Part shown: positions 23,556 through 24,750 of the stretch, piece after piece
Position numbering within the stretch: position 1 is the first letter of the stretch
How the letters are laid out: the number at the start of each line of letters is the position of its first letter
Source of the DNA: Porticoccaceae bacterium UBA2002
Lineage (GTDB): Bacteria > Pseudomonadota > Gammaproteobacteria > Pseudomonadales > Porticoccaceae
Direction: 5' to 3'
Assembly (NCBI GenBank): GCA_002334915.1
Contig: DDCQ01000100.1
Coordinates: forward strand, 1 to 24,750
Length of the DNA stretch: 24,750 bases
The notes under the pieces: generated by a model
Database searches by the model: none
The model's input: the letters and a program-made list of their open reading frames with translations, nothing else
What the model was told of the DNA's origin: nothing
Translations under genes and position numbers: made by a program

Positions 23556-24750
23556 ATGAGCCAGAACTCCTCTCGCGATTCTTTACTGACAGCAATGCGC
23601 AATGGTCAATCTCTCGACTGGGATATGATTATTGTTGGCGGCGGCATTACCGGTGCCGGTGTGTTGCGTGAGGCTGTGCGCCGCGGTTACAGAGCGCTGT
23701 TATTGGAGCAGCAGGATTTCTCCTGGGGCACCTCTAGCCGCAGCTCAAAAATGGTCCACGGTGGCCTGCGCTATCTGGCTGCTGGCGATATAAGTCTGAC
23801 TAAGGATTCGCTGCAAGAGCGTGAGCGCCTGCTAAAAGAAGCCCCGGGGCTGGTGGACCGCATTGCCTTTTATTTTGCTCTGGGCAAGGGCAATTTTCCC
23901 GGCCGTTTAGCCATGAGCGTTATTCTCACTATCTATGATTTTCTGGCCCATATTCGCGATCATCGCTACTGCAATAATAAGGCGCTGGAGCAACATTTCC
24001 CCGGCGTTGAAACCAAAAATTTAAAGGGCGCATGCTACTACACCGACGCCATGGTCGATGACTCAAGGCTGGTGCTTCGAGTGCTGCAAGAGAGCATGGT
24101 TCATGGTGGTCAGGCACTTAACTACTGCAAAGTCAGAGAGCTGCTAATGACCGACAATCAGGTCAGCGGCCTGATGCTAGAGGATGTGGAACGGGGCGAT
24201 ACCATCAACTTACATGCCCCTGTGGTGATTAATGCCACCGGTGCCTGGGCTGATAATCTGCGCAACCAGCTCAATCCAGAAAAGCGCGTGCGGCCACTGC
24301 GCGGCAGCCATCTGATCATTCCCAAAAGTTTTTGCCCTGTAAGCGATGTGCTAACCACGCTGCACCCCCAAGACAAACGCGGTGTCTATATTTATCCCTG
24401 GGAGGGCACCACGGTGATCGGCACCACAGATCTGGATCATCATGAGGATCTGGATATTGAAGCCAGCATCTCTCCCGAAGAAACCCAGTATTTACTCGAT
24501 GGCTATAACGCAGTATTCCCCGGGACTCCACTGTCCCGAGATCAGGTAATCTCAACCTGGGCCGGTGTGCGCCCGGTAATAGGTTCTGAGAATGCCAAAG
24601 ACCCCTCAAAGGAGCGCCGGGATCATGCGACCTGGTCGGACAATGGTCTGATTACCGTCAGCGGCGGCAAGCTCACTACCTTTAGATTAATTGCCCTGGA
24701 TGCTCTGCAGGCAGCGGCTAACAAACTACCCGCCGCAACAGCATTTGATA
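23556..24750 (+). CDS. Glycerol-3-phosphate dehydrogenase (GlpD family), 3' end outside window
   Basis: The frame is open from the ATG at 23556 to the window end (398 residues; about 500 is usual). The FAD-binding GGGITGAG (28-35) and E51 are followed by the GlpD signature GTSSRSSKMVHGGLRYL (58-74), VINATGAWAD, LRGSHLIIP, YPWEGTTVIGTTD, TWAGVRPVIG and SGGKLTTFRLIA. The family oxidises sn-glycerol 3-phosphate to dihydroxyacetone phosphate and passes electrons to quinone at the membrane. The upstream neighbour, 25 bases away, acts in its closest known relatives on acyl-DHAP, so a shared pathway is likely. The Shine-Dalgarno before 23556 is weak, so translational coupling is possible. Genomes often carry a separate glpD for glycerol use, so I give no gene symbol for this copy. 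Confidence 0.9.
   Translation, partial: MSQNSSRDSLLTAMRNGQSLDWDMIIVGGGITGAGVLREAVRRGYRALLLEQQDFSWGTSSRSSKMVHGGLRYLAAGDISLTKDSLQERERLLKEAPGLVDRIAFYFALGKGNFPGRLAMSVILTIYDFLAHIRDHRYCNNKALEQHFPGVETKNLKGACYYTDAMVDDSRLVLRVLQESMVHGGQALNYCKVRELLMTDNQVSGLMLEDVERGDTINLHAPVVINATGAWADNLRNQLNPEKRVRPLRGSHLIIPKSFCPVSDVLTTLHPQDKRGVYIYPWEGTTVIGTTDLDHHEDLDIEASISPEETQYLLDGYNAVFPGTPLSRDQVISTWAGVRPVIGSENAKDPSKERRDHATWSDNGLITVSGGKLTTFRLIALDALQAAANKLPAATAFD

Overview
The window looks like a chromosome segment of a marine, oligotrophic-type gammaproteobacterium. The Cellvibrionales/SAR92/OM60 neighbourhood is my best guess. That rests on gene content only: two large TonB-dependent receptors, a secreted S9 peptidase, a flavin-dependent tryptophan-halogenase homologue, a DUF3604/HupE locus and a GlpD-type dehydrogenase, with roughly balanced base composition and short intergenic gaps. 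No rRNA, tRNA, CRISPR array, insertion sequence or phage gene was seen.

Region A (1-7404) starts with the 3' end of an unrecognised gene. A closely spaced pair follows: a tryptophan-halogenase-like FAD enzyme and an exported prolyl-oligopeptidase (S9) family peptidase. A 988-residue TonB-dependent receptor comes next, with its own good sigma70-type promoter, and ends at a strong intrinsic terminator. This is a plausible uptake and processing module for a peptide-like or aromatic substrate, but the substrate cannot be read from the sequence.

Region B (7479-9950) is a three-gene set: a divergent sulfotransferase, an aspartyl/asparaginyl beta-hydroxylase-like 2-oxoglutarate oxygenase with a cysteine-rich tail, and a second, more canonical sulfotransferase. 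It looks like a small modification pathway of unknown target. A hairpin terminator lies after it. A single SRPBCC-fold gene and a 366-base regulatory gap precede the second TonB-dependent receptor (10975-13722), which also ends at a clear terminator.

Region C (13923-20647) is a tightly packed co-directional run of six genes: a membrane-anchored parvulin-like (PpiC/SurA) protein, a short companion that resembles only its N-terminal part, a HupE/UreJ-type membrane protein, a large DUF3604 (PHP-like metal site) protein, a classical short-chain dehydrogenase and an extended SDR/epimerase. The first three overlap or nearly overlap; the rest are 14-39 bases apart. The run meets an AraC-type regulator on the opposite strand, with only 3 bases between the stop codons.

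Region D (20651-24750) holds that regulator, divergently oriented from an alkyl-DHAP-synthase-like FAD enzyme and a GlpD-family glycerol-3-phosphate dehydrogenase that runs off the window. These suggest glycerolipid or ether-lipid chemistry around dihydroxyacetone phosphate, probably controlled by the AraC protein from the shared 240-base intergenic region.

The least explained parts are the sulfotransferase/hydroxylase/sulfotransferase set and the PpiC-like/HupE/DUF3604 run. Neither maps onto a pathway I can name.
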